From Anaerolinea sp. (GTDB lineage Bacteria > Chloroflexota > Limnocylindria > Limnocylindrales > CSP1-4): a DNA stretch of 64,000 bases. The DNA is taken from assembly GCA_013822395.1 (NCBI GenBank), contig PNKK01000010.1, forward strand, positions 1-64,000, read 5' to 3'. The notes beneath the pieces are model-generated. The model was not told where the DNA came from, did no database searches, and worked only from the letters and a program-made list of their open reading frames with translations. This document shows, in pieces, positions 1-8,944 of the stretch (its first letter is position 1; every line of letters begins with the position of its first letter). The position numbers and the translations under genes were made by a program.

Positions 1-182
1 GCCGGATTGATGAACGAGATCGATCACGGGGCAGGGACCGGCGGGGGGACAGGGGATCAGCGGTCGGCTGGCACAGGAAGTGGGATCTGGCACAGGAAAG
101 GGATGCTTCCCGTGGCGCGGGTTGTGACGCGCGTTCTGTCGTTCGGTGCGTCAGCGCACCGGTCACCGGCACGACAGCCGGG

Positions 183-917
183 TCAGGCGCGAGGCACCGG
201 GCGCATCGGGAAGACGCCGACCACGATCGGCGAGATGGGATCGAGCGAGAGCTCGTAGCCGACGTCCCTGGCCCGGAGCAGTTCGCCGAGAAGCCGCCCC
301 TCCCGCTCGGGCAGCCCCACGTACACGTGGCTTCCGGAGCCCATGTCGACGCCGGTCACGTCGTCATCCCCGCCTTCGATCGCGAAGCGACGGCGCAGCT
401 CGTGCATCGGGACGTAGGCACGGCTCTTGATGAACCGTCGGAGCTGCGGCGCCGTACAGGCGTTGCGCTCGGCGTCAACGGGGCCGTTCTGGGCTGACGG
501 AGAGAGCGCCGTCCGCACCCCGGCGGCCGAAGGAGGGGCTGATGCGGCAGGCGGCACGGCGATGCTCGGCGCCCGGATTGGCTCCGCGATGCTCGGCGCC
601 CGGATTGGCTCAGGGCGCGGACGTGCGACGGAGGTTTGGGCCGCCAGCCCGGCGGCGCCGCGTTCGCCCAGCGCCGGTTCGTCGGCCCGGAGCGGATCCG
701 CAGCCGGCGCGGCCTCGGCGACGACGACGATCGAACTCGGCGCCCCCTCGGGCGGTGAGGCGACCGGGGAGGGCGCTTGCGCCGGCTGCGCTCGCGCGGC
801 CGGGGCGGCGATCGGCGCGCCGGGCGGGATCTCGCCCGATCCAGCTGGGCGCGACGGACGCGGCTCGACGTGCGGCCGCCCATGGTGGCGCGCGGGATGA
901 TGCGAACGGCGGCTCAT
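183..917 (-). CDS. hypothetical Pro/Ala-rich protein with a compact C-terminal domain
   Basis: I do not recognise this 244-residue protein. The first two thirds are low complexity (Ala, Pro, Arg) and include a perfect repeat of the nine residues EPIRAPSIA. The last ~85 residues, from LRRFIKSRAYVPMHELRRRF to the end, look like a folded domain with mixed charge, so the frame is probably real. There is no membrane segment or signal peptide. I chose the ATG at 917; a GTG at 944 is possible and neither has a good ribosome site. A TATCAT box at 1012-1017 on the minus strand could be its own promoter; otherwise it is the last gene of the kor/peptidase operon, 138 bases after it. Confidence 0.55.
   Translation of the reverse strand: MSRRSHHPARHHGRPHVEPRPSRPAGSGEIPPGAPIAAPAARAQPAQAPSPVASPPEGAPSSIVVVAEAAPAADPLRADEPALGERGAAGLAAQTSVARPRPEPIRAPSIAEPIRAPSIAVPPAASAPPSAAGVRTALSPSAQNGPVDAERNACTAPQLRRFIKSRAYVPMHELRRRFAIEGGDDDVTGVDMGSGSHVYVGLPEREGRLLGELLRARDVGYELSLDPISPIVVGVFPMRPVPRA
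561..611. repeat. 27-bp tandem duplication
   Basis: Two copies of a 24-base block (561-584 and 588-611) are separated by three bases, so the unit is 27 bp and keeps frame. It encodes the doubled EPIRAPSIA peptide in the proline-rich hypothetical protein. Confidence 0.9.
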
Positions 918-1055
918 CGGCCGGGAGCGGCGGCGCCGGAGCACCGCGGGAAGGTCGGGAACATTGGGCTCGATTGGCGATTCGGCCGGGCGGACGTGTC
1001 CGGTCTGGCCGATGATACCCGGACCGCCCCGCGCGGGTCGGCGACCCGTCCCGTC

Positions 1056-2225
1056 TCAGCCCGAGACCACCCAGAGGTCGCGGCTGGATTCGTTCAGGAC
1101 ATCCGGCCCGTCCGGTCCGCAGATGACGATGTCCTCGATCCTGGCTCCGAAACGGCCCTCGAGATAGATTCCCGGCTCCACGCTGAAGGCCATGCCCGGC
1201 CGAAGCGCCTCGCCATTGCCGGCGACCAGGTACGGGTCCTCATGGGTCTCGAGGCCGATCCCGTGCCCTACTCGGTGGAAGAAGTCCGGCCCGTGCCCGC
1301 CGGTGGCGATGATGTCCCGCGCGACGGCGTCGATCCGCTCGCAGGCGACGCCGGGCCGGACGGCCGACGCGGCCTCGGCCTGGGCGTCGCGAAGGAGGTC
1401 GAAGACCCGCCGGAACTCCGGGGTGGGCCCGTTGGCGGGATTCCCGCCCGTCAGCCAGAGGGTCCGCGTCGTGTCCGAGCAGTAGCCGTCCATGGACCCG
1501 CCGATGTCGAGGACGATCGGCTCACCGGCACGGATGACGCGGTCCGTGGCGTCGTGGTGCGGCGAGGCGGAATTCGGCCCGGACGCGACGATCGCGAACT
1601 CGGCAAGCTCGTGGCCCTCCGCGAGAAGACGCTCACGGACCTCACGGCTGACGTCCATCTCCGTCCGCCCGACCAGCGGGCCCGCCGCGATCTGCGCCAC
1701 GACGCGGTCCGCGGCGTGCGCGGCCCGCCGCAGGAGCGACACCTCGTCCGCGTCCTTGATCATCCTGAGCTCGCGAAGAAGCTCGCTCGCGAGGCCGACT
1801 TCGGCCTGGGGCAGCGCCCGCTGCAGTCCCAGGACGTGCATGGCCCAGAGGCGATCGCTGACGAGCACGCGTGCCCGGCCGTCGTCCGCCACGGGGGCAA
1901 GCTGCGTCCCGGCCAGCTGCGTCGCGACCAGGGCATGCGCGTCGTCCGTCTCGTCCCATGGGGTCACGTCGGCCCTGCCGGCGCGGACCAGGGGCGACGC
2001 CGCGGCGGCCATCGCCTCCAGGCGCGGGACCACGAGGGACGGCCGGCCCCCCGCCGGCAGGACGAGCATCGTCAGCCGCTCGAGGGGCATCGCGACGTAC
2101 CCGGTCAGGTACCTGAGGTCCGCCCCGACACCCACAAGGAGCGCCGCGACGCCATGCTCGGTGAGAAGCGCCTGCGCTCGAGCCGTGCGGTCGCCGTACC
2201 GAGCGTCGGGGATGCCGGGACCCAC
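1056..2225 (-). CDS. M24-family Xaa-Pro aminopeptidase / dipeptidase
   Basis: A cytoplasmic metallopeptidase of the pita-bread (M24B) family that removes N-terminal residues before proline or cleaves Xaa-Pro dipeptides. From a GTG at 2225 it is 389 residues: a creatinase-like N-terminal domain (about 1-150) and the catalytic domain. All five metal ligands are visible: Asp240 (VLDIGG), Asp251 (CSDTTRT), His321 (GHGIGL), Glu350 (VEPGIYL) and Glu364 (ARIEDIV). The frame stays open upstream through the CBS gene, so the start is uncertain; TTG at 2237 and CTG at 2270 are alternatives. It follows the zinc-ribbon CBS gene after ~41 bases and probably shares its transcript. Confidence 0.9.
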   Translation of the reverse strand: MGPGIPDARYGDRTARAQALLTEHGVAALLVGVGADLRYLTGYVAMPLERLTMLVLPAGGRPSLVVPRLEAMAAAASPLVRAGRADVTPWDETDDAHALVATQLAGTQLAPVADDGRARVLVSDRLWAMHVLGLQRALPQAEVGLASELLRELRMIKDADEVSLLRRAAHAADRVVAQIAAGPLVGRTEMDVSREVRERLLAEGHELAEFAIVASGPNSASPHHDATDRVIRAGEPIVLDIGGSMDGYCSDTTRTLWLTGGNPANGPTPEFRRVFDLLRDAQAEAASAVRPGVACERIDAVARDIIATGGHGPDFFHRVGHGIGLETHEDPYLVAGNGEALRPGMAFSVEPGIYLEGRFGARIEDIVICGPDGPDVLNESSRDLWVVSG

Positions 2226-2266
2226 GGTGCCGGTCAACGGACGGTCGAGTTGGGCGGCGGCCGGGT

Positions 2267-2767
2267 TCAGCCGAGGCGGGTGGCGATGTGGCGGAAGATG
2301 TCGCGGGCGGAGACGACCGCGACCGGGCGCCCGCCCTCGACGATCGGCACGTGCCGGAACCCGCCGACGGCCATCTTGTTGATCGCGACCGCGATCGTGT
2401 CGTCGTGGCGGAGGACGACCGGGTCCGGGGTCATGAGCTCCCGGATCGGCCGGTGCTCCAGGCCGCGGCCGGCGAGCTTCACCAGCGCGTCGCGGTCCGT
2501 GAAGATCCCGGCCAGCCGGCCGCCCTCGGTCACGAGCAGGCAGTCGATCCCCTCGCGGTGCATCCGCTCCACGAGATCGGCGACGTCCTCGGAGCCGTCC
2601 ACCGTCTGCGGCTCGGGCGCCCCGAGCTCGTCGAGATGGCGGCCCAGAAGCGGTCCGCGAAAGCCGATCGCCGGTTCGGGCGTGTCCGAGGCACGGAGGT
2701 CCGCGCCGCAGTTCGCGCACAGGTCATCGCCCTCGAAGTTCTGCCACTGGCAGACCGGGCAGATCAT
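2267..2767 (-). CDS. zinc-ribbon + tandem CBS domain protein
   Basis: A 166-residue protein that starts with a four-cysteine zinc ribbon (Cys3, Cys6, Cys17, Cys20; CPVC...CANCG) followed by a pair of CBS motifs (about 45-166), the usual fold for binding adenine nucleotides or S-adenosyl groups as an energy sensor. Its ATG overlaps the korB stop codon (ATGA), so the two are translationally coupled. The position suggests it senses adenylates or redox state for the oxidoreductase, but that is inference. The bound ligand cannot be read from the sequence. Confidence 0.85.
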   Translation of the reverse strand: MICPVCQWQNFEGDDLCANCGADLRASDTPEPAIGFRGPLLGRHLDELGAPEPQTVDGSEDVADLVERMHREGIDCLLVTEGGRLAGIFTDRDALVKLAGRGLEHRPIRELMTPDPVVLRHDDTIAVAINKMAVGGFRHVPIVEGGRPVAVVSARDIFRHIATRLG

Positions 2768-3798
2768 GTTCCGTCGTCCGTCACGGTCCAGGTCTCGCCG
2801 GCCGCCAGCAGTTTCGCGAGGTCACCCTTGCCGCGGCTGGCGATCGCCTGGTCGATCTGGTTCGTGATCAGCTCGTCGTGGGTCGCGCGACTGATCCTCC
2901 GGACGACCCCGACGGGAACCGGAAACTCCGGCCAGTAGATGTGGGCGAGCATGAACGAGATGAGCGGATCGGTCTCGTCGTGGACCAGGATGTCCACCTC
3001 GGAGATCCCGTTCTCGCCGATCGTGACGATCTCCGGCTGATGACCGTGCAGGCGGAGCCCCTTGTTCCGGTCCTTCCCGAAGAGCATCGGCTTGCCGTGC
3101 TCCAGGATCAGCATCCGGTCGTCGCGGACCTCGCGGTCGGTGAACTCGCGGTGCGCGCCGTCGTTGAAGATGTTGCAGTTCTGGAGAACCTCCACGAACG
3201 CCGAGCCTCGATGCCGGCCGGCCTGCTCGAGCGTGGACTGGAGATGCTCCGTGTGGGTGTCGACGGATCGGGCAATGAAGCTCGCCTCGGCGGCGAGCGC
3301 GATCGCGAGCGGGCTGATCGGGTAGTCCACCGTTCCGTACGGCGACGACTTCGTGACCTTGCCGAACTCGGACGTCGGGCTCGCCTGACCCTTCGTGAGG
3401 CCGTAGATCCGGTTGTTGAACATGATGATCCGGAGGTCGACGTTCCGGCGGAGCGAGTGGATCAGGTGATTGCCGCCGATCGAGAGCGCGTCGCCATCGC
3501 CGGTGATCACCCAGACCATGAGGTCCGGCCGAGCGGCCTTCAGGCCGGTGGCGATCGCCGGGGCCCGGCCATGGATCGAGTGAAAGCCGTACGTGTTCAT
3601 GTAGTACGGCAGGCGCCCGGAGCAGCCGATGCCGGAGATGAAGACGATGCTCTCCTTCGGGTAGCCGAAGTCGGGCATCACCTTCTGCGTTTGGGCGAGG
3701 ATCGAGTAGTCGCCGCAGCCCGGGCACCAGCGGACTTCCTGGTCGGACACGAAGTCCTTCCGGGTGAGCACGGGAAGGGCGGTGGTCACGTCGGTCAT
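2764..3798 (-). CDS. korB: 2-oxoacid:ferredoxin oxidoreductase, beta (TPP-binding) subunit
   Basis: The beta subunit (344 residues) of a 2-oxoacid:ferredoxin oxidoreductase, which decarboxylates 2-oxoglutarate or a related 2-oxoacid to acyl-CoA with ferredoxin as electron acceptor. Seen: CPGCGDYSI near residue 28, which supplies a cluster or TPP-contact cysteine, and the thiamine-diphosphate/Mg motif GDGDALSIGGNHLIHSLRRN at about 100. The length and the KSSPYGTVDYPISPLAIALAA segment match the two-subunit KorAB type of aerobes such as mycobacteria. ATG at 3798; korA lies 82 bases upstream. There is no separate delta (ferredoxin) subunit gene. Substrate preference (2-oxoglutarate versus pyruvate) is not decided by sequence alone. 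Confidence 0.93.
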   Translation of the reverse strand: MTDVTTALPVLTRKDFVSDQEVRWCPGCGDYSILAQTQKVMPDFGYPKESIVFISGIGCSGRLPYYMNTYGFHSIHGRAPAIATGLKAARPDLMVWVITGDGDALSIGGNHLIHSLRRNVDLRIIMFNNRIYGLTKGQASPTSEFGKVTKSSPYGTVDYPISPLAIALAAEASFIARSVDTHTEHLQSTLEQAGRHRGSAFVEVLQNCNIFNDGAHREFTDREVRDDRMLILEHGKPMLFGKDRNKGLRLHGHQPEIVTIGENGISEVDILVHDETDPLISFMLAHIYWPEFPVPVGVVRRISRATHDELITNQIDQAIASRGKGDLAKLLAAGETWTVTDDGT

Positions 3799-3880
3799 CG
3801 TCCTGGCAACCTCAGCTCGGTAGCGCCGTTCGCCCTCCGAGGGCCGAGGCGACGCCCCCGCGAGCCATCGGCCCGAGGAT

Positions 3881-5749
3881 TCATGCCACGGGCTCCCGCA
3901 ACGCGGCCAGCAGGCGCTCGGCCTCCGCTTCGATCTCGACGATCCGGAAGGGCTTGCCGCGGACCCGGTTGTAGCCGATGGCGTCGACGAGGTAGCGCGC
4001 CCGGATCAGCATCGACAGATGGCCCAGGTTGAGCTCGGGAATGAGGACCCGCCGAAACGCCCGCACGACCTCCTCGGTGTTCGCGGGGAATGGGTTCAGG
4101 TGGCGCAGGTGCGCGTGGGAGACCGCGAGTCCCCGGCCTCGAAGCCGCTCCACCGCGCTCCGGATGGCGCCGAACGTGGAGCCCCAGCCCAGGATCAGGA
4201 GGTCGCCCCGGTCGGCTCCGTAGACGTCCAGCGGCGGGATGTCCTTCGCGATCCCGGCGATCTTCGCGTCGCGGAGCACGGTCATCCGGTGGTGGTTCTC
4301 GGGGTCGTAGCTGACGTTGCCGAGGATCTCCGCCTTCTCGAGGCCGCCGATCCGGTGCTCGAGGCCGGGCGTGCCGGGGACGGCCCACGGGCGGGCGAGC
4401 GTCTCCGGGTCCCGCAGGTACGGGAAGAAGCCGGCCTTCTCCGTCCGGTTCGGGACGGCGATGCTCCCGAGGCTGGCCGGATCCGGGATGGCCCATGGCT
4501 CGGCGCCGTTGGCGAGAAACGCGTCGCTGAGGAAGGCGACCGGGGTCATGTACTTCAGCGCGATCCGCCAGGCCTCGATCGCCATGTCGAAGGACTCGGC
4601 CGGCGTCGCCGGGGCGACGACGGGGAGGGGTGAATCCGAGTTCCGCCCGAACAGGACCTGGAGCAGGTCGCCCTGCTCGGTCTTCGTGGGCAGGCCGGTG
4701 GACGGGCCGCCCCGCTGAACGTCGATGAGGACGAGCGGCAGCTCCACCATGACGGCGAGCCCCAGTGCCTCGCTCTTCAGGGCGACGCCGGGCCCGGACG
4801 TGCCGGTGATCCCGAGCGCGCCGCCGTAGGACGCGCCGATGGCCGCGCCGATGGCCGCGATCTCGTCCTCCGCCTGGAACGTCTTGACCCCGAAGTTCTT
4901 GTAGCCGGCGAGCTGGTGCAGGATGTCCGATGCCGGGGTGATCGGGTAGGAGCTGTAGAACAGCGGCCGATCCGCCAGCTGGGAGGCGGCCACGAAGCCG
5001 AGTGCGGTCGCCTCGTTGCCGGTGATGTTCCGGTAGCGGCCGGGTGCGAGGCGGGCCGGCGGGACGATGTACCGCTCGTGGAAGATCTCGGTGGTCTCGC
5101 CGAAGTTGTAGCCTGCCCGAAGCGCCCGCTTGTTGCCCTCGGCGATCACCGGCCGCTTCGAGAACTTCTCGTCGATCCAGCGGATCGTGGGCTCCATGCT
5201 CCGCTCGTAGAGCCAGAACATGAGACCCAGGGCGAAGAAATTCTTCGTCAGGTCGACCTGCTTGTTGGTGAGCTCCAAGCCCTCGAGGGCCCGAGCGTTG
5301 AGCGTGGAGACCGGGATCCGGAAGACGTTGTAGGCCGAGAGGGAGCCGTCGGCGAGGGGGTTGGCGGCGTAGCCGACCTTGTTGAGGTTGGAGGCCGTGA
5401 ACGCGTCCTCGTTGACGACGAGAGCGCCGCCGACCGGGAGGTCGGCGAGGTTCGCCTTCAGCGCCGCCGGGTTCATGGCCACGAGGACGTCCGGCTCGTC
5501 GCCCGGCGTGTGGATGTGCGTCGAGGAGAAGCTCAGCTGGAACCCGGACACGCCCGGGAGCGAGCCGGCAGGGGCGCGGATCTCCGCCGGAAAGTCCGGG
5601 TACGTGCTGATGTCGTTGCCGAAGACGGCGGCCGTCCGGGTGAACTGCGAGCCGGTGAGCTGCATCCCATCACCGGAGTCGCCGGCGAAGCGGATCGTCA
5701 CCCGCTCGAGCCGGCGCTCCTCCGTGACGCGCTCCCTGGCGATGGTCAC
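3881..5749 (-). CDS. korA: 2-oxoacid:ferredoxin oxidoreductase, fused gamma-alpha subunit
   Basis: A 622-residue fusion of the gamma domain (about 1-200; GDSGDGMQLTGSQF, then PAEIRAPAGSLPGVSGFQ) with the alpha, pyrimidine-binding domain (about 220-620; YPITPASDILHQLA and GTSGPGVALKSEALGLAVM). It pairs with the KorB protein encoded just downstream to form a heterodimer or heterotetramer. GTG at 5749 is chosen because it overlaps the stop of the upstream CBS gene (GTGA) and fits the family N-terminus. The upstream frame is open but is out of register with the real CBS gene. Confidence 0.95.
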   Translation of the reverse strand: MTIARERVTEERRLERVTIRFAGDSGDGMQLTGSQFTRTAAVFGNDISTYPDFPAEIRAPAGSLPGVSGFQLSFSSTHIHTPGDEPDVLVAMNPAALKANLADLPVGGALVVNEDAFTASNLNKVGYAANPLADGSLSAYNVFRIPVSTLNARALEGLELTNKQVDLTKNFFALGLMFWLYERSMEPTIRWIDEKFSKRPVIAEGNKRALRAGYNFGETTEIFHERYIVPPARLAPGRYRNITGNEATALGFVAASQLADRPLFYSSYPITPASDILHQLAGYKNFGVKTFQAEDEIAAIGAAIGASYGGALGITGTSGPGVALKSEALGLAVMVELPLVLIDVQRGGPSTGLPTKTEQGDLLQVLFGRNSDSPLPVVAPATPAESFDMAIEAWRIALKYMTPVAFLSDAFLANGAEPWAIPDPASLGSIAVPNRTEKAGFFPYLRDPETLARPWAVPGTPGLEHRIGGLEKAEILGNVSYDPENHHRMTVLRDAKIAGIAKDIPPLDVYGADRGDLLILGWGSTFGAIRSAVERLRGRGLAVSHAHLRHLNPFPANTEEVVRAFRRVLIPELNLGHLSMLIRARYLVDAIGYNRVRGKPFRIVEIEAEAERLLAALREPVA

Positions 5750-6246
5750 GCGCCCTCCGATTCCTGCATCCGCTGATGGGGCCGCGGCGGGAGGTTCAGG
5801 AGCTCCTCCGGGAAGGCCTCGGCCAGATACTTGAGGACGTCGACCGGGCGGATGACCCCGACGAGATTGCCCTCGTCGTCGACGAGCGGGACGTTCCGGT
5901 ACCGGCCGGTCTGCATGAGGTCGATCGCGTGGCGGACGGGCTGGTCCAGGTGGAGCGTCCAGGGATGCTCCTTCATGAGCGACTCGACGGGCTGGTCCAG
6001 GTCCACCTCGTGGCCCACGAGGCGGGCGAAGATGTCGCGCTCCGTGAGGACGCCCCGCAGGCGGCCACCCGCGTCCGTGACGAAGACCGAATCGCCCGTC
6101 CCGGTCTCGCGGATCCGGGCGATGCAGTCGGCGAGGCTGGTGCCGGGGCGTACCGTCAGCGGGTCGCGGCGGGCAAGAACGCGGAGCTTCTCGTCGGCGA
6201 GCGACGGGACGCGGGACGCGACGGCGCGTTCGGTGAGTTCGGTCAC
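5746..6246 (-). CDS. tandem CBS domain protein, first gene of the kor operon
   Basis: A 166-residue cytoplasmic protein made of two CBS motifs (about 20-80 and 85-145; DSVFVTDAGGRLRGVLTERD and YRNVPLVDDEGNLVGVIRP). CBS pairs bind AMP, ATP or NAD-type ligands and usually regulate a partner. It is coupled to korA by a GTGA overlap, and a second CBS protein follows korB, so the oxidoreductase is bracketed by two CBS proteins. The start is GTG at 6246. A TACACT box (6255-6260) ends 8 bases before it and no Shine-Dalgarno sequence is visible, so the mRNA is probably leaderless. Confidence 0.88.
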   Translation of the reverse strand: MTELTERAVASRVPSLADEKLRVLARRDPLTVRPGTSLADCIARIRETGTGDSVFVTDAGGRLRGVLTERDIFARLVGHEVDLDQPVESLMKEHPWTLHLDQPVRHAIDLMQTGRYRNVPLVDDEGNLVGVIRPVDVLKYLAEAFPEELLNLPPRPHQRMQESEGA

Positions 6247-6254
6247 GAGACGGA

Positions 6255-6260
6255 AGTGTA
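6255..6260 (-). promoter_or_regulatory. -10 box (TACACT) of the CBS-kor operon
   Basis: TACACT on the minus strand, 8 bases before the GTG start, with no ribosome-binding site between. The same hexamer precedes the sensor kinase gene at 36573. Confidence 0.5.
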
Positions 6261-6347
6261 GTGCGTTCCACGGGATCCGACCCTCGGGCCGATCGGCCAG
6301 TGTTCGCCGGGCCGACTGGCACCTCACCGCCGTCGAACTCGTCCTGC

Positions 6348-6353
6348 TAGCCT
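6348..6353 (+). promoter_or_regulatory. -10 box (TAGCCT) for a leaderless EamA transcript
   Basis: TAGCCT lies exactly 6 bases before the GTG at 6360, so the transcript would start at or next to the start codon. Confidence 0.5.
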
Positions 6354-6359
6354 CGCCGG

Positions 6360-7322
6360 GTGCCCCGGCCCGTCGCCATCGGTATTGCGCTGACCATCGT
6401 CTCGGCCTTCGGATTCGGGTCCGGGGCGCTGTTCGCCAAGCCGGTCTATGCCGCCGGGGTGGGTTGGCACGTCCTGATGGCCTGGCGCTTCCTGATCGGA
6501 GCCGTCCTGGCATGGCTGTGGGTCGCGGGGAGTCCATCGGCGCGGCACGGCCTGCGGCGAATGGACCGGCGAGCGGTTGCGGTCGCCGTGGCGCTCGGGG
6601 TCCTCTATACGGGCAACTCGTCGACCTACTTCGCCGGCCTCGAGACGGTGTCGGCGTCCCTTGCCGCCCTGATCGTCTACATCTACCCGGCCCTCGTCGC
6701 GGTCCTGTCGCTCCGGTTCGGACGGCGGCTGGAGGGTCGGCGCGCGTGGGGAGCGCTCGGCCTGGCACTGGCCGGGGTGGCGCTCGCAGTCGGCAACATC
6801 GATGCGGCGGAGGCACCGCCGATCTCGGGGCTCCTCCTGATGGCGGCCTCGCCGGTCATCTACTCGGTCTGGATCGTCCTTGCCGCCCGGCTCTCGGGCG
6901 AGGGTCGCTCGGGGGTGGGACAAGGAGCCGGGGCCGGTGCGGATCCCACGGTCGCGGGCGCCGTGATGCTGACGGCGACCGCGGTGGCGTTCTGGCTGAG
7001 CGCGCTGGCGCTCGGGCGGCCGGTCCTGCCCGCCGAGATCCCCAGCTCGGCCTGGGGCGGGATGGCCGGCGTCGGGGTCGTCTCCACGTTCGTGGCAGTC
7101 CAGGCGTTCTATGCCGGCGCCCACCGGATCGGCGCGGCGCGGGCGTCCATCGTCAGCACGGTCGAACCGATCTGGACGATCGTCCTCGCGAACCTGCTCT
7201 TCGCCGAGGTCCTGGGCCCGCTCCAGCTCGTCGGCGGCGCGATGATCCTCGCCGGCGTCGTCATCGCCCAGACGGGACCGTCTGCAGCGAGCGCGCCGGA
7301 GCTCAGACTGGCGGACGAATGA
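6360..7322 (+). CDS. EamA (DMT superfamily) permease
   Basis: A 320-residue inner-membrane protein with about ten hydrophobic segments arranged as two EamA halves (about 5-140 and 165-300). The repeated halves end in the typical YIYPALVAVLSLRFGRR and STVEPIWTIVLANLLF signatures. The family exports or imports small metabolites such as amino acids, nucleosides or drugs; the substrate cannot be predicted. It is transcribed divergently from the kor operon across a 113-base gap that holds both -10 boxes. A GTG start follows TAGCCT by 6 bases. A Gly/Ser-rich loop (residues ~180-200) joins the halves. Confidence 0.9.
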   Translation: MPRPVAIGIALTIVSAFGFGSGALFAKPVYAAGVGWHVLMAWRFLIGAVLAWLWVAGSPSARHGLRRMDRRAVAVAVALGVLYTGNSSTYFAGLETVSASLAALIVYIYPALVAVLSLRFGRRLEGRRAWGALGLALAGVALAVGNIDAAEAPPISGLLLMAASPVIYSVWIVLAARLSGEGRSGVGQGAGAGADPTVAGAVMLTATAVAFWLSALALGRPVLPAEIPSSAWGGMAGVGVVSTFVAVQAFYAGAHRIGAARASIVSTVEPIWTIVLANLLFAEVLGPLQLVGGAMILAGVVIAQTGPSAASAPELRLADE

Positions 7323-7517
7323 GACCGGACCGGAGATCGGGGACGCCTGGTCGATCCGTCGACCCATCCGAGGAAGGAGCGCCGGCCCATGGGGGCCGAA
7401 CCGGCAACCGGCGCCTCGGCCGCCGCTGGTCGATCCGTGGACCAGCCGAGCAGCCGGGGCGGGGCGGCGAGGGCGGTTGCGGGCCCGCATGGCCACGGTC
7501 AACCGCGTCGTCATGAA

Positions 7518-8303
7518 TCACAGCTGGCGGGCGGCGGCGCGGGCCACCTCGAGCGCGGCCTTCGCACCCTCGGCGACGAACGACCCCTCCGAGCCAACGC
7601 CGACGAACCGGAACCCCCGATCGAGGTGCGGTCCGAACGACGCGTGGTCGTAGAGGAGGATTCCGGGCGCCTTGCCGTGGCGGCGGCACGCGGCGAGCAC
7701 CGTGTCCAGCGCCGCGAGGTACGTGGCGTTCCCGAATTGGCCGGGGATGCCGAGCGAGTGGGAGAGGTCCGCCGGGCCGACGAACAGGACGTCCACGCCG
7801 TCAATCGCGGCAATTGCGTCCGCCTCGCGGACCGCGCTGGGCGACTCGACCTGGACGATCCCCACGATCCCGGCGTTCAGTGTGCCGACCTCGTCGTGCC
7901 CCACCGTGCCCAGGCGGGCGCCCCGGGTCCGGAGCGCGACGCCGCGGACCCCGTCCGGCGGGTACCGCAGGAACGTGACCGCCTCGGCGGCCTGGGCCGC
8001 GGTGTCCAGCCGCGGAACCATGATCCCGGCCGCGCCGAGGTCCAGCGCCCGTCCGATCCGGAGCCGCTCTCCCGACTGCGGTCGGACGAACGCGGCCGCG
8101 CCGCTCGCCTCCGCGGCGAGGAGGACAGCGAGGAGGTCCGCCTCCGTCGGGGCACCGTGCTCTAGGTCTGCGATCAGCCAGTCATACCCCGCCCGGCCGG
8201 TGATCTCGGTCGCCAGCGGCGAGGCGAGGTCGGCCCAGGCGCCGAAGAGGGTGTCGCCATCAAGGATCCGGCGGCGAATCGAGTCGCGAGCGGTATTCGT
8301 CAT
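7518..8303 (-). CDS. HpcH/HpaI aldolase family protein
   Basis: A class II (metal-dependent) aldolase of the HpcH/HpaI/citrate-lyase TIM-barrel family, 261 residues, which cleaves 2-oxo-4-hydroxy acids to pyruvate plus an aldehyde in relatives. Visible landmarks are WLIADLEHGAPT (active-site His/Asp region), FVRPQSGERLRIGRALDLGAAGIMVP, the metal-ligand glutamate in VQVESPSAV and the aspartate in FVGPADLSHSLG. ATG at 8303 is preferred; an ATG at 8315 would add four residues. It appears to be a single-gene unit. The physiological aldol substrate is unknown. Confidence 0.9.
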   Translation of the reverse strand: MTNTARDSIRRRILDGDTLFGAWADLASPLATEITGRAGYDWLIADLEHGAPTEADLLAVLLAAEASGAAAFVRPQSGERLRIGRALDLGAAGIMVPRLDTAAQAAEAVTFLRYPPDGVRGVALRTRGARLGTVGHDEVGTLNAGIVGIVQVESPSAVREADAIAAIDGVDVLFVGPADLSHSLGIPGQFGNATYLAALDTVLAACRRHGKAPGILLYDHASFGPHLDRGFRFVGVGSEGSFVAEGAKAALEVARAAARQL

Positions 8304-8518
8304 GGCGGTAATCATGCCCGGCCGCATCCGGTCATATGGGGCTCCTCGTGGGGCTCCTCGCTGAATCGGGGTGGGTTGGCGGTGAGGCGAGCCGGTAATC
8401 GTGGCCATCCCAGGAAGCCGCACGAGAGGTGGTCCTGGATGCGCGACGTCGAGCCGTCGACGGACGTCGGCGCCTGGACGTGGAGCGCCGCTGTTGCCTG
8501 CCTGTGCTACGCGGCCGC

Positions 8519-8944
8519 CTACGCCGACGTGTCGAGCGGCAGGAGGCGGAAGGCTTCCGCACCGCTGAGCGGGCGGACGGCGCGGAAGTGTCGCTCATCG
8601 AACGTGGCGACATCCGCCGAACCGACGCGCGCGGCCAGGACGACCAGCGACGCATCCGTCAGGCCGATGCCGAGGTCGGCGTACCGATCGGCCAGCTCGG
8701 CGGCTTCCCGGGCGGCGGTCGGCCACCAGTCCACGAGGTAGGCGCCCGCGCTGACGTCGGCCCGGAATGCCCGAGCCGCGCGGGGGCCACCGCGCGTCGT
8801 GGCCAGGTGATCGGCCTCCGCGAGCACGAGCGGCGTCGTGACCAGCTCCTCGTCGAGCGCTTCGTACCACTCGAGCGCCCCGCGGTGCCGGCTGTCGGCC
8901 GCATCGAGCAGCGCGTAGATGACCGACGTGTCGAGGATGATCAC
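8519..8944 (-). CDS. vapC: VapC-type PIN-domain toxin (pair 1)
   Basis: A 141-residue PIN-domain protein, expected to be a Mg-dependent endoribonuclease. The acidic active-site set is intact: Asp5 (MIILDTS), Glu43 (LAEADHL), Asp97 (LTDASL) and Asp116 (FDERHF). The GTG start overlaps the stop of the ribbon-helix-helix antitoxin gene (GTGA), the standard VapBC order with antitoxin first. The target RNA is not predictable from sequence. Confidence 0.9.
   Translation of the reverse strand: MIILDTSVIYALLDAADSRHRGALEWYEALDEELVTTPLVLAEADHLATTRGGPRAARAFRADVSAGAYLVDWWPTAAREAAELADRYADLGIGLTDASLVVLAARVGSADVATFDERHFRAVRPLSGAEAFRLLPLDTSA

Noticed and set aside
7-258. Plus-strand open frame at the left edge
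   Set aside because: Gly/Ser/Thr-rich low-complexity translation without a ribosome site or family resemblance; the 1-182 stretch shows only a short repeated CTGGCACAGGAA and nothing I can name.
7323-7517. Possible terminator or small gene after the EamA gene
   Set aside because: Only a 13-base direct repeat (CTGGTCGATCCGT, at 7348 and 7428) and a short GGTC/GACC stem are present; no convincing hairpin plus T-run and no coding signal.
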